A stretch of DNA of 64,000 bases from SVEL01 sp045125245 (GTDB taxonomy: Bacteria > Bacillota > Clostridia > Lachnospirales > Lachnospiraceae), in contig JBGVNF010000005.1 in NCBI GenBank assembly GCA_045125245.1, forward strand, positions 62,001 through 126,000, read 5' to 3'. Under the pieces are notes generated by a model. The model searched no databases. It saw nothing but the letters and a program-made list of their open reading frames with translations, and was not told the origin of the DNA. A program made the translations under genes and the position numbers. Shown here in pieces: positions 18,453 to 27,759 of this stretch (position 1 is the first letter of the stretch; every line of letters begins with the position of its first letter).

Positions 18453-19145
18453 TTACTGAATCTGTTCGAATACAATACCAATAATAGAACCTGTAGGGTC
18501 CTTAATAAGTACGGAACTGAATCTAGCAGAACTTAACAAGTAAGCTGCGTTACCTAACTCAGTTGTACCAATGATATCATATGAACTATCTACAAGACCA
18601 TTGGTGTTATGCAGGTATGCTGTGTAGTAAGGTTCACCAGCATTTCTACGTACTGCATAGTTAGAACCAGCATCAGTAGCATCACCAAAGGATACAAGGT
18701 ATGCTGTTTTAGCAACTGCAGTAATAATATTAGGGTCTGTAGCCATAGCATCAATCTTCGTAGGTAAGTTTGTTGACGAAGATGATTTATAGTCTGATGT
18801 AACAAGAGCCCCGTAGTTAATAGCAATATTCTCGTAAGAACTTGCACCTGCAGGCTTTGTACCAGCTGTTAATGTAGACAAAGCTTTTGTCTGAATGATA
18901 ATAGCAACGTCACGACCCTGGAAAAGGGACAACGCTGTAGATACCTGAGTACCAGATACCTTTGTGTTATCATAGGCAGCAAACTCCTGCTGAGATACCG
19001 AGTCGATACCGCCCTGCAATGTAGTCTGACCACCAGACAATAATGAGTTACTCATAACCATAAGGTTCAATACTGTTGCAACGAGAGCAGCAACCAAGAT
19101 AACTGTAATACCGACACGCATTGTTGCGGATACGTCTTCTGACAT
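18453..19145 (-). CDS. Major pilin candidate of the Tad-like system
   Basis: 230 residues. ATG 19145 is chosen because GGAGG lies 8 bases upstream; an in-frame TTG at 19160 overlaps that site and is rejected. The protein starts MSEDVSATMRVGI, has one TM helix (about 10-32), then an Ala/Thr/Ser/Gly-rich domain without cysteine, typical of a filament subunit. It is larger than classical Flp pilins (about 50-80 residues). It is flanked by AT-rich gaps on both sides and followed by a hairpin, as expected for a strongly expressed single gene. No prepilin leader is visible. It is encoded downstream of the TadA, TadBC and CpaB-like genes. Confidence 0.65.
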   Translation of the reverse strand: MSEDVSATMRVGITVILVAALVATVLNLMVMSNSLLSGGQTTLQGGIDSVSQQEFAAYDNTKVSGTQVSTALSLFQGRDVAIIIQTKALSTLTAGTKPAGASSYENIAINYGALVTSDYKSSSSTNLPTKIDAMATDPNIITAVAKTAYLVSFGDATDAGSNYAVRRNAGEPYYTAYLHNTNGLVDSSYDIIGTTELGNAAYLLSSARFSSVLIKDPTGSIIGIVFEQIQ

Positions 19146-19189
19146 ATTTAAATCCTCCAATTCTTATGTTATTTACTTATGACGTTTGA

Positions 19190-19208
19190 ATTAAAGATTC
19201 GCTTTAAT
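19190..19208 (-). promoter_or_regulatory. Small inverted repeat upstream of the major pilin gene
   Basis: Arms ATTAAAG (19190-19196) and CTTTAAT (19202-19208) with a 5-base loop, 45 bases upstream of the pilin start in a 127-base gap. It could be an operator or leader hairpin. No clear -35/-10 pair was seen here. Confidence 0.25.
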
Positions 19209-19272
19209 ATCTAATTCTATCGTAAGTAGTTGTTCTTTTTATTTGCTTTCTTAATACCTATTTTAGGCTTTC

Positions 19273-19509
19273 TTATGACTTCTTAAGCCAGATAATGATA
19301 CCGATAAATACAATGATTGCAAAAATCAAAAGTACTAACGGTAATACAATGGAACCACCTTTAACAACTGTGACAATTAATAAAACTGTCATTGCAGGGA
19401 TTCCGAGTGCCAACAGCGCAAGTACAGCTGTTACAATGATATAGAATGTTCTTGAGGAAGTATTGCTTCCAGAACACATAAACATTAAGTCTGATACGAA
19501 TTCTCTCAT
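19273..19509 (-). CDS. Small membrane protein with two TM helices
   Basis: 78 residues. ATG 19509 follows AAAGGAGA; an upstream in-frame TTG at 19545 lies before that site and is rejected. The two hydrophobic segments (about 22-45 and 52-75) are joined by a short loop and end in WLKKS. It lies just before the pilin gene. Function is unknown; a pilus accessory or inhibitor-type membrane peptide are both possible. An ATTGTT/AACAAT inverted repeat lies just upstream of its ribosome site. Confidence 0.6.
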   Translation of the reverse strand: MREFVSDLMFMCSGSNTSSRTFYIIVTAVLALLALGIPAMTVLLIVTVVKGGSIVLPLVLLIFAIIVFIGIIIWLKKS

Positions 19510-19560
19510 TGAATTATGTCTCCTTTTTCTTATATTGTTTAACAATGTCTATTAGTAGTT

Positions 19561-20112
19561 CTATTTCTTATACTCTGTAGCAGAGATAAGAACTAATTCA
19601 TAACCGGTACTGTTCTTGCAGTGTTTCAATGTAGCAAGACCTTTAATAATCTTGAACCGGCCAAATGAATCCAACAATTTAGCTTTGTCTTCAAATCCTA
19701 ATAAAGGAATGACAAAGGGTTTTCTATCAGGGTCACGCATCTGTAAACGCACCTTAAGAAACTTAATCTTATCAGGTCCGAACTCAAATACTTTAGATTC
19801 CGGATGTCTTTTGATAAGACCTAAGAATGGGATATTGAAATAAGGAGATACCTTTGTATCTGCATCCTTAATTTCGAATCTGTCAATACGTACTGCTGTT
19901 ACGATATTCTTAGCTTCATAATCAATACGTACTAACTTACACTTTTCAACTGATATAACATCTCCTGCTGACACAGGATTTTCAACAGGTAATAAGGTTG
20001 AGAATGCACCATCATTCTCAGCCTCACATGTAACTAATCTATACATGTAACCGTTGAAGTCGTAAAGTACATCTGTTATATCACAAACACGTACAATAAG
20101 TACTTCATCCAT
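19561..20112 (-). CDS. Unknown protein in the pilus operon, possibly OB-fold
   Basis: 183 residues, no TM segment or signal peptide. The first 90 residues alternate short beta-strand-like stretches (VRVCDITDVLYDF, YRLVTCEAE, GDVISVEKCKLVRID, NIVTAVRIDRFEI), which would suit an OB-type barrel. The remainder is basic. ATG 20112 follows AAGGAGA. It lies between the TadBC-like gene and the small membrane protein gene. No family recognised. Confidence 0.6.
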   Translation of the reverse strand: MDEVLIVRVCDITDVLYDFNGYMYRLVTCEAENDGAFSTLLPVENPVSAGDVISVEKCKLVRIDYEAKNIVTAVRIDRFEIKDADTKVSPYFNIPFLGLIKRHPESKVFEFGPDKIKFLKVRLQMRDPDRKPFVIPLLGFEDKAKLLDSFGRFKIIKGLATLKHCKNSTGYELVLISATEYKK

Positions 20113-20141
20113 TTATATAGTCTCCTTATAATTTATTTTAT

Positions 20142-22148
20142 TTACATAGTTCCTAACGCTGCTAAAGTGTCAGTCATCTGCGTAATACCAAGAATAAGAA
20201 CAGGTCCAACGAAAGAACCAACAAGTGCTATACCTGCAGGAGCAATAGCAATCAGCTTAGCAGAGTTCTTTCTTTGTTCAATCTCTTCTGTTCTAAGCAT
20301 TTCACTAATAGCCATTGATTGTTGTTTATCAAGTTTTAATCCTGAGAACGCATCGTGTAAACTAAGATTATATACTGCTGATTTCATCTGCCTAATCATA
20401 CGTTTAAAATCATTCTCTGGTGAACTTTCTTCCATTTGGTCTAAAGCACTTTCTGGGTCCATAATAAATCTACATCTACACAAACGTAAAATAGCATTAT
20501 GTACTGTAGCCTGTTCTTGTAACCAAACAAGAACTCTGTATACTTCCATCTTGGTTTCCGATAGAACTATCATAACTGTTTGTAGCTGTGATACGTCAAC
20601 ACCAGCTTCATACTTAACCATGTTCTTTCGACTGCTCAATAAGAAGTTTGATATAAACCATCCAACTATACCACCAGCATACATGACAAGCCACCACCAC
20701 CAATGATAAGCAGCGCCATGATAAACATTATACTTAGTTATAAGTCTATCAGCCTGAGTAGAGGCTTCAGAATCTGATATACCACTAACACGACCTTTAA
20801 TGTAAGACTTTAACTCTTCTTTATCATCTTCATAAACCTGAAACTCTTCTCTCGACAAAACAATCAAGTCATCATCAACATATCGCAACTGAATTTGCTG
20901 AGACTCTTTTAATGTTGACGGAATAAAACTTAATGAGTTATAGTTGTGCTTAAAGTTACCACGTACTGTGATTGTACCAAAGATTAAAGCTATAAGAGTT
21001 AAAAATGAACACGCAACTGCAAAAACAATCTTTGTTGTGTAAATGTGGTCAAGGTCTTGCGATGATAGAGAACCATCAAATAAGTCTTTATACTTAACCT
21101 GAGTCTTAACATCTTTAGGTCTTAACTTACGTGCGAATTCTCTTAACTTAGGATAAGTCTGACGTAATTCGTCAATGAATTCTGAACGGTCTGATGTAGC
21201 AACGACAGACGGTCTGCACGCATTAGAAACATAATTGAAAGCATATATTGTTGTGAGAACAACACCGATGTGTAAGAAGAATCCATAGTACCCTTTTAAG
21301 AGTGAAGCAGTACCAGGAATCATTTTGAGTAAGTAGAGTTCAGCAATAGGAGTTACACCTAAGCCTACAAGAGTAAGCATCTTGAGTGAGTTAAACGCAA
21401 TACGCTGTTTAGTTAAACGTCGTACTTCGGCATCACACTCTTGACGCAGAATAGTGAGTGAATCTGTAAAACTATCTGAACCATCAGCTTTCTTTTCAAC
21501 ACCCTCATCATTAAGGATATAACAAAGATTGCCGAGTGTTCTAACGATAGGTACAGGATAAGTAGCTGCAAATGAATCTTTAACATCTTCTGCATTGACA
21601 GCTGTAAGCATCTTATAGATTGTTTTTAACGGAGCATCAAGAACCATTGAGTGTTCTGCATATAAAACAGCACTAGGTATATTATCATACTCCATAAACT
21701 TCTCTCGCATAGATGCAATTGTTAATGAACATTCTTCCATAAGTTGAACGTACATTTTATCATATTTAATATAAATAGCACTGTTAAAGTAAATCATTGA
21801 AAATACAATTAAACACATTGATAAGAATGTATCTTGCATAAGAATCAAACCTGCAACAGGCATTACGAATGCTATAATCAAAGCACGCTCAAATTGTTTT
21901 ACGGCTTCAACCTTTGTACCAAGTTCATCATAATACTGCAACGAACCGAGCATACTTGCAATATGTCTAAATGATTTTCTTGTAAGAGGATTTTCATAAT
22001 ATGTATGATATCTTTTTGCAGTCTTACGCATTCGCTTAGCCGCAAACTGACTATCCTCTTTCATCTTAGTTTTAGTCACAAGCACAACAAATACAACTGC
22101 TGTGATAGCAACTAAACCTAAGTTCATATAAAGCTGAAAATTACCCAA
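20142..22148 (-). CDS. Fused TadB-TadC-like pilus inner-membrane platform
   Basis: 668 residues, about twice the length of TadB or TadC. The first half has TM segments near the start and around residues 100-140 and 260-300, with a cytoplasmic helical T2SSF-like domain between. The second half repeats this layout (TM about 375-400, a WWWW-containing TM about 505-525, and a T2SSF-like helical domain ending VGPVLILGITQMTDTL). A TTG start at 22148 is favoured because GGAGG lies 9 bases upstream; it overlaps the end of the TadA gene by 8 bases. ATG 22127 is the alternative, but its nearest ribosome site is 28 bases away. Its role would be the platform that binds TadA and extracts or assembles pilins. 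Confidence 0.75.
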   Translation of the reverse strand: MGNFQLYMNLGLVAITAVVFVVLVTKTKMKEDSQFAAKRMRKTAKRYHTYYENPLTRKSFRHIASMLGSLQYYDELGTKVEAVKQFERALIIAFVMPVAGLILMQDTFLSMCLIVFSMIYFNSAIYIKYDKMYVQLMEECSLTIASMREKFMEYDNIPSAVLYAEHSMVLDAPLKTIYKMLTAVNAEDVKDSFAATYPVPIVRTLGNLCYILNDEGVEKKADGSDSFTDSLTILRQECDAEVRRLTKQRIAFNSLKMLTLVGLGVTPIAELYLLKMIPGTASLLKGYYGFFLHIGVVLTTIYAFNYVSNACRPSVVATSDRSEFIDELRQTYPKLREFARKLRPKDVKTQVKYKDLFDGSLSSQDLDHIYTTKIVFAVACSFLTLIALIFGTITVRGNFKHNYNSLSFIPSTLKESQQIQLRYVDDDLIVLSREEFQVYEDDKEELKSYIKGRVSGISDSEASTQADRLITKYNVYHGAAYHWWWWLVMYAGGIVGWFISNFLLSSRKNMVKYEAGVDVSQLQTVMIVLSETKMEVYRVLVWLQEQATVHNAILRLCRCRFIMDPESALDQMEESSPENDFKRMIRQMKSAVYNLSLHDAFSGLKLDKQQSMAISEMLRTEEIEQRKNSAKLIAIAPAGIALVGSFVGPVLILGITQMTDTLAALGTM

Positions 22149-24075
22149 TATCAAGCACCTCCTTATAGTTACTATAATCCTTATAAATGAGGTGTCCCCA
22201 GTTTTCTCTGTAGAATCTAATGAACATCTTTCTTTCTGTTGCATCAAGTTTCTTAAGGATATTTTCAAGAGTTTCCGGAGTATAGATATTTGTAGGTTTG
22301 TAGGTCATATCCTCTGGGTCAAACTCAAGGATATGTCTTGACTCAAAACGCACACGGTCTGTAGTTCTTGTATAGAACTCTCTCTGTAACTGCGTAAGCT
22401 GTACTAATGCCTGTGTAGGGTCTGTAACATCCTTAATCTCCTGATAAGGTGCGATTTCGTCAAGTTTAACGATTTCTGATATAAATGCAATAGTACGCTG
22501 GTCACGTTTGAAATCTAAGTGAACATTGTGCTTGATAGCATCCAAAACTGTTGACATAGCAACATCATGGTTTTCGTACTCACCACAAGCAACCAATGAG
22601 TTTGCAAGACCATTAATCAAGTCTTCATCTGTCTTAGCATGGTGAGAGAAGATAGTAAACGCAGATGCAATAAGACAAAACTGAATCATACGTGCCGCTA
22701 CAATATCTTCTGCAACTTCACCTACCATTGATAAGTAACCATCAGTTTTCTTAAGTAAGTCCTGCAACTGAGATGATGTTACATAGTCGGTAGGTTTAAC
22801 AGTAATAACGTTCTTCCAAGGATATAATTCACGGATAGCCAACTCGAATGACATTTCAAGTACACGGATGTTAACCATCTTGATATCAGCCATAACCGCT
22901 TTCATCATAGATGTTTTACCAGTATTCTGCTGTCCAGTAAAAGGTACTGTTTGCTCAGACCTCATAAGGAAGAACATAAGCATAGACGGTAGATTCCAAT
23001 TCTTCAAAATATCAAATCCTGCAGCATCTACCTTATGCAATAACTTTTCTTTTGAATAAAGACCTGCAGAGAACTTACGGACAAATACAGCCCATGATTC
23101 ACCTGACGGTGGTCTAATGGTGGTAACACGAGCACCATCATAACCATCATTAACCTTCCATGGTTTATGTTCAGTCATAGGCGCTGTCGTACCCCAAGAT
23201 GATAAACGAGTTACTACTCGTTTCATCTCATTTTCAGTCTTCATATCTAAACATGAGAAATGAATCCATTTTGCATTAATCTGCACCCAGATAGAGTTTT
23301 CCATACGATAAATAGGAATGCCACCTTGTGTCAGATTAGTAACTGAATCCGGGTCAATATGATATCTAATAGAACCTGATGTACCAAGATTGAAACCATC
23401 GACATCCAGTCTACGTAATGTTGTTACAATACCCGGACCATACATCATAGAGAACATAATTCTCGAGATGATATCCAGCATGTTATCATAGCTGAATTTA
23501 TAATTACCTAACTCTTCTTTAAATATAGACTCTAATCTCTTTGAGTCTACAATATATCGCATAGTATTAACTGCGTCCTCATTAGGCCTAAGCACAGGCT
23601 CATCAAAACGATACTTTTCATTAAGCTTTGTGATAATCTTTGTTCTGTACTTCTTTTCTGATAAATAGAGAAGAACCTCCCATTGGTGATTTGATTCCAG
23701 TACCAATGGAGTATCTAATGGTAAGATAGCACAACAGGCCTCCTCATCCTTAAGCGTAGTTCTAAGGTAGTCTTTTATGTAGGCTGTTACGATTTGCATA
23801 TCCTGTTCAATACCATAGATACATCTATCTAATGATTTAGCAAGACGTTTTGCAGTTCTCAGTTTAACCTGATTTGCTACATCATTCATAGAACCAATAT
23901 TATCAGTTCTTATGGCTTCACTAAGATATTTAGAGCATTCTTCACAAAGTTCCTCTAAACCAGTCTTCTCTACTATTCTATAAATCTCTCTTTGGTTAAT
24001 TCGAGATTTAATGAGTACTACAGTTATAGCAACCAGAGCGACGATAACCACAATAGACAGAATAATCTGTGTCAT
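22141..24075 (-). CDS. tadA: TadA/CpaF-type pilus assembly ATPase
   Basis: 644 residues. A TM helix at the extreme N-terminus is unusual for TadA and is followed by an N-terminal domain and a RecA-like core. Walker A GQQNTGKTS lies near residue 380, the Walker B-like LSMVGEVAED near 448 and the His-box FSHHAKTDEDLINGLANSL near 477, in the order and spacing of secretion ATPases (PF00437). ATG 24075 follows AAGGAG by 8 bases. It powers pilus extension at the cytoplasmic membrane. The neighbours are the TadZ-like gene upstream and the TadBC-like gene downstream. VirB11-type ATPases share the fold, but the TadBC neighbour favours TadA. Confidence 0.9.
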   Translation of the reverse strand: MTQIILSIVVIVALVAITVVLIKSRINQREIYRIVEKTGLEELCEECSKYLSEAIRTDNIGSMNDVANQVKLRTAKRLAKSLDRCIYGIEQDMQIVTAYIKDYLRTTLKDEEACCAILPLDTPLVLESNHQWEVLLYLSEKKYRTKIITKLNEKYRFDEPVLRPNEDAVNTMRYIVDSKRLESIFKEELGNYKFSYDNMLDIISRIMFSMMYGPGIVTTLRRLDVDGFNLGTSGSIRYHIDPDSVTNLTQGGIPIYRMENSIWVQINAKWIHFSCLDMKTENEMKRVVTRLSSWGTTAPMTEHKPWKVNDGYDGARVTTIRPPSGESWAVFVRKFSAGLYSKEKLLHKVDAAGFDILKNWNLPSMLMFFLMRSEQTVPFTGQQNTGKTSMMKAVMADIKMVNIRVLEMSFELAIRELYPWKNVITVKPTDYVTSSQLQDLLKKTDGYLSMVGEVAEDIVAARMIQFCLIASAFTIFSHHAKTDEDLINGLANSLVACGEYENHDVAMSTVLDAIKHNVHLDFKRDQRTIAFISEIVKLDEIAPYQEIKDVTDPTQALVQLTQLQREFYTRTTDRVRFESRHILEFDPEDMTYKPTNIYTPETLENILKKLDATERKMFIRFYRENWGHLIYKDYSNYKEVLDIG

Positions 24076-24095
24076 GTTACTTGCTCCTTTTCTTA

Positions 24096-24108
24096 CTCAA
24101 TAATATAT
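24096..24108 (-). promoter_or_regulatory. AT-rich box upstream of the TadA gene
   Basis: Minus-strand ATATATTATTGAG, preceded by AAATAAC, 21-33 bases before the TadA start in a 62-base gap. It resembles boxes at 8228-8240, 37543-37555 and 50146-50158. Candidate promoter element; AT bias makes chance similarity possible. Confidence 0.3.
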
Positions 24109-24137
24109 GTTATTTAAAAGTTACATAAGTGTCTTTT

Positions 24138-24926
24138 CTAACGATACCACTTGTCAATAGGTCTGATTACCTTATAAGTGTTTGTATCGAACATATAAGA
24201 CATCATTTCGTATAATGGCATTCTTAAGCACTGATAAGCAGGGTCTCCTACTACAATCTTAGAGCAGAGTACGTCCAAGTGAGCTGCAAGTGATTCTTTA
24301 ACAATTAAATCAACTTCTGGGAATCGCATTAACTCTTCTGTCTTTACTCCTAATAAACCTGCAAATTTCTTATCGCCTACAGAATTAGGGTCAATCATAG
24401 CAGATACAAGTTTATTATTATATCTAGCAGGACAAACCGGCATTGCTTCAAGAACACGTGTGTAGGAAGTGATTGCTTTCCAGCTTGTCGGAACCAGATA
24501 GAGGCAGCAATCCATTTCTTTAAATACTTCCTGGTTAATTGTATCAAGTAAGTTTCCTGTAAACTCAACGATAGTTAAATCAACAGGAATCGAATTAACT
24601 GCTTTCTTAAGAAAGTCAGCTTTATCCAACTCTTCCATATCCGCACCAAGTACATCATAGAGGAATACATTTTCCATACCAATGCGTGCACCATAGTCAA
24701 GTAATAACTTTTCTTTTGGCGATGACTCAATCATTGTTCTAATGATATCCGTCTTAGGATTAGCATCATGTTCATTTATCTCTACACTTCTCTTAAGGTC
24801 ATCAAGACTACCTGTAGAGAAGATAGCAGCTGTTCTTCTCTGAGAGATTGAAAATACTCCAGCAAGTAACTCTGCTAATGTTGTCTTACCGCACATCGGC
24901 ACCGCTGATAAAATACCCACCTTCAT
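24138..24926 (-). CDS. TadZ/CpaE-like P-loop ATPase
   Basis: 262 residues. It starts MKVGILSAVPMCGKTTLAEL with a P-loop at residues 9-16 (PMCGKTT), close to the SIMIBI/MinD layout but without the second lysine of the deviant Walker motif. VDLTIVEFTGNLLD near residue 135 takes the place of the usual D.P switch, and CLYLVPTS near 160 resembles the adjacent strand of MinD-like proteins. TadZ/CpaE proteins place Tad machines at the pole. ATG 24926 overlaps the preceding gene by 41 bases, with AAGGAG 12 bases upstream. Assignment is by motif plus context. Confidence 0.65.
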   Translation of the reverse strand: MKVGILSAVPMCGKTTLAELLAGVFSISQRRTAAIFSTGSLDDLKRSVEINEHDANPKTDIIRTMIESSPKEKLLLDYGARIGMENVFLYDVLGADMEELDKADFLKKAVNSIPVDLTIVEFTGNLLDTINQEVFKEMDCCLYLVPTSWKAITSYTRVLEAMPVCPARYNNKLVSAMIDPNSVGDKKFAGLLGVKTEELMRFPEVDLIVKESLAAHLDVLCSKIVVGDPAYQCLRMPLYEMMSYMFDTNTYKVIRPIDKWYR

Positions 24927-25701
24927 CGACAGTATTAACTCCTTTCATAAACATCCTTTCATCAACACTGATGTATGGACTAAAGATTTTATAAATCAAC
25001 TTAGCCAGTTTACTTTCAACCTTAGGTAGTATCCATCTGGCTTCCATCTTCTCAATATCCTCAAAGCTAGGGAATGGTAATATCGTAGCCTGAGCCTGAG
25101 CGAGTTTCTCATTAAGAATTTCAGCGTCTGTCTTTTCAGCAGTCCACTTATTTTTAATAGTACCATCTTCATTGAATCCAGTCTCTTCAGCCTGATTTGC
25201 TTTAGCATCAATAACATTGCTAAATACATCTTCTTCATCCTGCTCAACAACACCATCGGTACCTTTCTTAGAGGGTTTATTTTTAACTTCCTTCTTCTTA
25301 GCATCTTTCTTATGCGCAGGTGCTCCAGCTCCGAAACGGAATACATGTGTACCTTCCTCACCAATAATCCAAACGATATCCTGTAAATAGGATTCAGATA
25401 CTCTTGATGTAATAATGATTAACTCAACATCATAGTCAGTAGCACCCATGTTATCATATATTGTGAAGTCATATTTATCACGATACATATCTTCTTCAGC
25501 AAGTGCTTCTTCCAAGTCACCATCCGGCTGAACAATAACTCTTACATTTCTAAAACCGCCTTCCATTGTATCTGTGTCAATAAGGCGTCTCATATTAACG
25601 TTATTAGTAATAACGCAAATTGTACCAAAGTTATAAAGAGAACGGATAAGAGGATACAAAAGTATCCTCGAGTCCGCTTCTGAACGAATTGATATATTCA
25701 T
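24886..25701 (-). CDS. Unknown Tad-associated cytoplasmic protein with a lysine-rich linker
   Basis: 271 residues. The N-terminal domain (about 1-140) reads as alternating strands and helices (RILLYPLIRSLYNFG, VELIIITSRVSESYLQDIVWIIG), like a Rossmann/receiver-type fold without a P-loop. A charged linker (about 147-165, KKDAKKKEVKNKPSKK) and an acidic helical region follow. It sits between the CpaB-like and TadZ-like genes. It may supply the N-terminal atypical receiver domain that CpaE/TadZ proteins normally carry, as a separate polypeptide (inference). Confidence 0.6.
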   Translation of the reverse strand: MNISIRSEADSRILLYPLIRSLYNFGTICVITNNVNMRRLIDTDTMEGGFRNVRVIVQPDGDLEEALAEEDMYRDKYDFTIYDNMGATDYDVELIIITSRVSESYLQDIVWIIGEEGTHVFRFGAGAPAHKKDAKKKEVKNKPSKKGTDGVVEQDEEDVFSNVIDAKANQAEETGFNEDGTIKNKWTAEKTDAEILNEKLAQAQATILPFPSFEDIEKMEARWILPKVESKLAKLIYKIFSPYISVDERMFMKGVNTVDEGGYFISGADVR

Positions 25702-26699
25702 TACTCAATAGCCTCCAAATCTACTTCTTCCTGAGGTGCAGCGTCTTCCGCTGTTCCTTCAGTCGATTCAACAGTTTCACTAGATTCAGCATTCTCCTGT
25801 TCAGTTAACCAATTCTGTCTCATAGAGTTCTGTCCGCTAATTGCAGTAGAGAATACACTAAGAGCCTGACCTGATGTACCTGAGTTAGCTGAATCAGATA
25901 AGATTAATAACTGTTCATTAATGTGGTCTCGGAGTGTCGTATTAACACATCTTGTAATATCCGTAATGTTAGGATTAAATAATAAGAAATCTTCCATTTC
26001 AGAAACTACAGGATAAAATGATAATGTCTGCTTATTACCAGGCTCAAGATACTTGAATAGGTATGCTTTTGTACATGTAGAGTATACACCAAGGTCGCTA
26101 TACATAGAATTAATGATAGCATTCTCTTCTTCAGAGACGTATAGCTGGATTGTATTGTTATAAATATCTTTAACAATCTTGTGGTCCAGAACAACGTATT
26201 CTTCACCGTTAGCGATTAAGAATCTTAAGTCAATGGTGTCACCAACTTTAAGTGTAACTGGTAAAGATTCAAATGTTAATTCGATGGGGTAATGCATTAA
26301 CCCTTTAACAGCCTCTTCTTCAGTCATAAGTAAGTCTGGTGTAATGATTGTATTTGCTGCAACACTACACCTCATCTTACGTCCGATTAAAGATTCCTTA
26401 ATGTCAGGAGTAACACTCAAATCATAACCATTTGATGCGATTGCTTTCTGAGGTACATGTACTTCAATCAAGTCTGCCTCAGTAATCTCAGCACCAGATA
26501 AGATATCACCTGCTACTGCGTATGTTGTAGTCATTGTACCAATCTGATTAACCTGAGCAAGATAGTTGTCTCGTTCAATCTTTGTCTGTTCAAGGCTCGT
26601 AGTCGTAGCCTTGTTTTCATTATAAAAGTGGTAAGTACCAAATGCTCCAGCACCTGCCACAGCAATAAATAAAAGTGTGATAAGTATTTTCTTAAACAT
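25701..26699 (-). CDS. CpaB/RcpC-like SAF-domain protein
   Basis: 332 residues with an N-terminal membrane anchor (about 3-25) and a coiled spacer. A SAF-like region at about 60-125 includes YAVAGDILSGAEITEADLIEVHVP and GRKMRCSVAANTIITPDLL, matching the pattern 'A..dI..G..It..dl' and 'G......i..G..l....l'. An RcpC-like domain follows, and the C-terminal tail is Glu/Ser/Thr-rich. CpaB/RcpC is a Tad assembly component between membrane and wall. ATG 26699 has a weak AAAGG site. The stop overlaps the next start (TAATG). Confidence 0.75.
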   Translation of the reverse strand: MFKKILITLLFIAVAGAGAFGTYHFYNENKATTTSLEQTKIERDNYLAQVNQIGTMTTTYAVAGDILSGAEITEADLIEVHVPQKAIASNGYDLSVTPDIKESLIGRKMRCSVAANTIITPDLLMTEEEAVKGLMHYPIELTFESLPVTLKVGDTIDLRFLIANGEEYVVLDHKIVKDIYNNTIQLYVSEEENAIINSMYSDLGVYSTCTKAYLFKYLEPGNKQTLSFYPVVSEMEDFLLFNPNITDITRCVNTTLRDHINEQLLILSDSANSGTSGQALSVFSTAISGQNSMRQNWLTEQENAESSETVESTEGTAEDAAPQEEVDLEAIE

Positions 26700-26713
26700 A
26701 TCGTCTAACCTTT

Positions 26714-26884
26714 CTATGTTCTCAACAATATAAGGAACATCATTACAGAAATGATAGTAAAGCTTACTATTGATTTCTTCTGTGTTGTCTTACTATGTAT
26801 TATCATTGCGAGACATATGCACAGAATACACAATGGTAGAGCGCTACCTATTAAATTGAATATAATAATTAAAATATCACTCAT
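26714..26884 (-). CDS. Small membrane protein, 56 residues
   Basis: ATG 26884 follows TAGGAG by 7 bases and overlaps the stop of the RuvC-like gene (ATGA); an upstream in-frame TTG at 26902 precedes that site and is rejected. The protein has two hydrophobic helices (about 3-27 and 38-54) with a short basic loop KTTQKKS. It is the same size and layout as the 29962-30132 product. Function unknown. Confidence 0.6.
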   Translation of the reverse strand: MSDILIIIFNLIGSALPLCILCICLAMIIHSKTTQKKSIVSFTIISVMMFLILLRT

Positions 26885-27747
26885 TGCTTTACTCCTACAC
26901 AAATTGTTACATTAGTATCATCACGAGTAAATACATGATTACCTACTCTCTGCAATTTGTCAGAATAGATTAAATCTATCGATAACTTATTGATAGGGAA
27001 TTTGAACATAGCAACTTCACCTTTTGAACACTTTTCAACAACTGTCGAAATGTTATGTTCTAAAGTATCGTTGTTACATATGTTAAACCATCTAGAACCA
27101 GGCATATCAAAATTCTCTGGATATATCTGATAGATGTATTCTTTATGAGTAGGACATACAGCAGTTATATTATCAACTACTCTGAACTTACGCGTCTTTG
27201 TGATATACATAAATATACAGAACGCATCTGTGACGTCATCTTTCCTGCTACCATACTCATGTCCTATCGCCTTAAGCCAATCCTTAGAACCTTTCTTATG
27301 CTGTTTTGTTCTATATGCTTCCGGTAATACAGTTGACTTCCATGCCCAGTTATTTATAAACTCCGGCATAATATCAAAGTACTCCTGAAATAAAAATACA
27401 TAATTGTTGAATACAGCAGTAATCTTAGCTCTACTCTGATGTATCTCTAAACCAGCATTGAAGCCATTTTGCTTCTTCGTGATAATATCTTCTATTCCAA
27501 CGAACAGAATTTTAGCACCATCAAATAAAGATTTGAGTTGCTTTCTCGCATATTTGCAGAGGTCGTAAACATCAATGTCTGTACCTGAACCACTTATCTC
27601 ATAATCATCTAAGACTCTTCCTTTAGGCGTCCCGACTATCATAGCCGAGTTTGTCTTAGAAGAGTCTATAGCGATTACGATATGTTGTCCTTGATAAGAC
27701 GGAAGATATTCATGAACATACTCTCCATTCTTTTTCAAAGATATCAT
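26881..27747 (-). CDS. RuvC-like (RNase H fold) Holliday junction resolvase/nuclease
   Basis: 288 residues. The RuvC-type catalytic pattern is visible: IAIDSSKTNSAM with D28, LFVGIEDI with E86, and RKDDVTDAFCI with D170/D171 and D174. This spacing matches phage and host RuvC-family resolvases (about 150-190 residues) with an extra C-terminal domain of about 100 residues of unknown role. It would cut branched replication or recombination intermediates of the element. ATG 27747 follows AGGAG by 9 bases. It is cotranscribed with the replication genes upstream. Confidence 0.8.
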   Translation of the reverse strand: MISLKKNGEYVHEYLPSYQGQHIVIAIDSSKTNSAMIVGTPKGRVLDDYEISGSGTDIDVYDLCKYARKQLKSLFDGAKILFVGIEDIITKKQNGFNAGLEIHQSRAKITAVFNNYVFLFQEYFDIMPEFINNWAWKSTVLPEAYRTKQHKKGSKDWLKAIGHEYGSRKDDVTDAFCIFMYITKTRKFRVVDNITAVCPTHKEYIYQIYPENFDMPGSRWFNICNNDTLEHNISTVVEKCSKGEVAMFKFPINKLSIDLIYSDKLQRVGNHVFTRDDTNVTICVGVKQ

Positions 27748-27759
27748 ATTAAACTTCTC

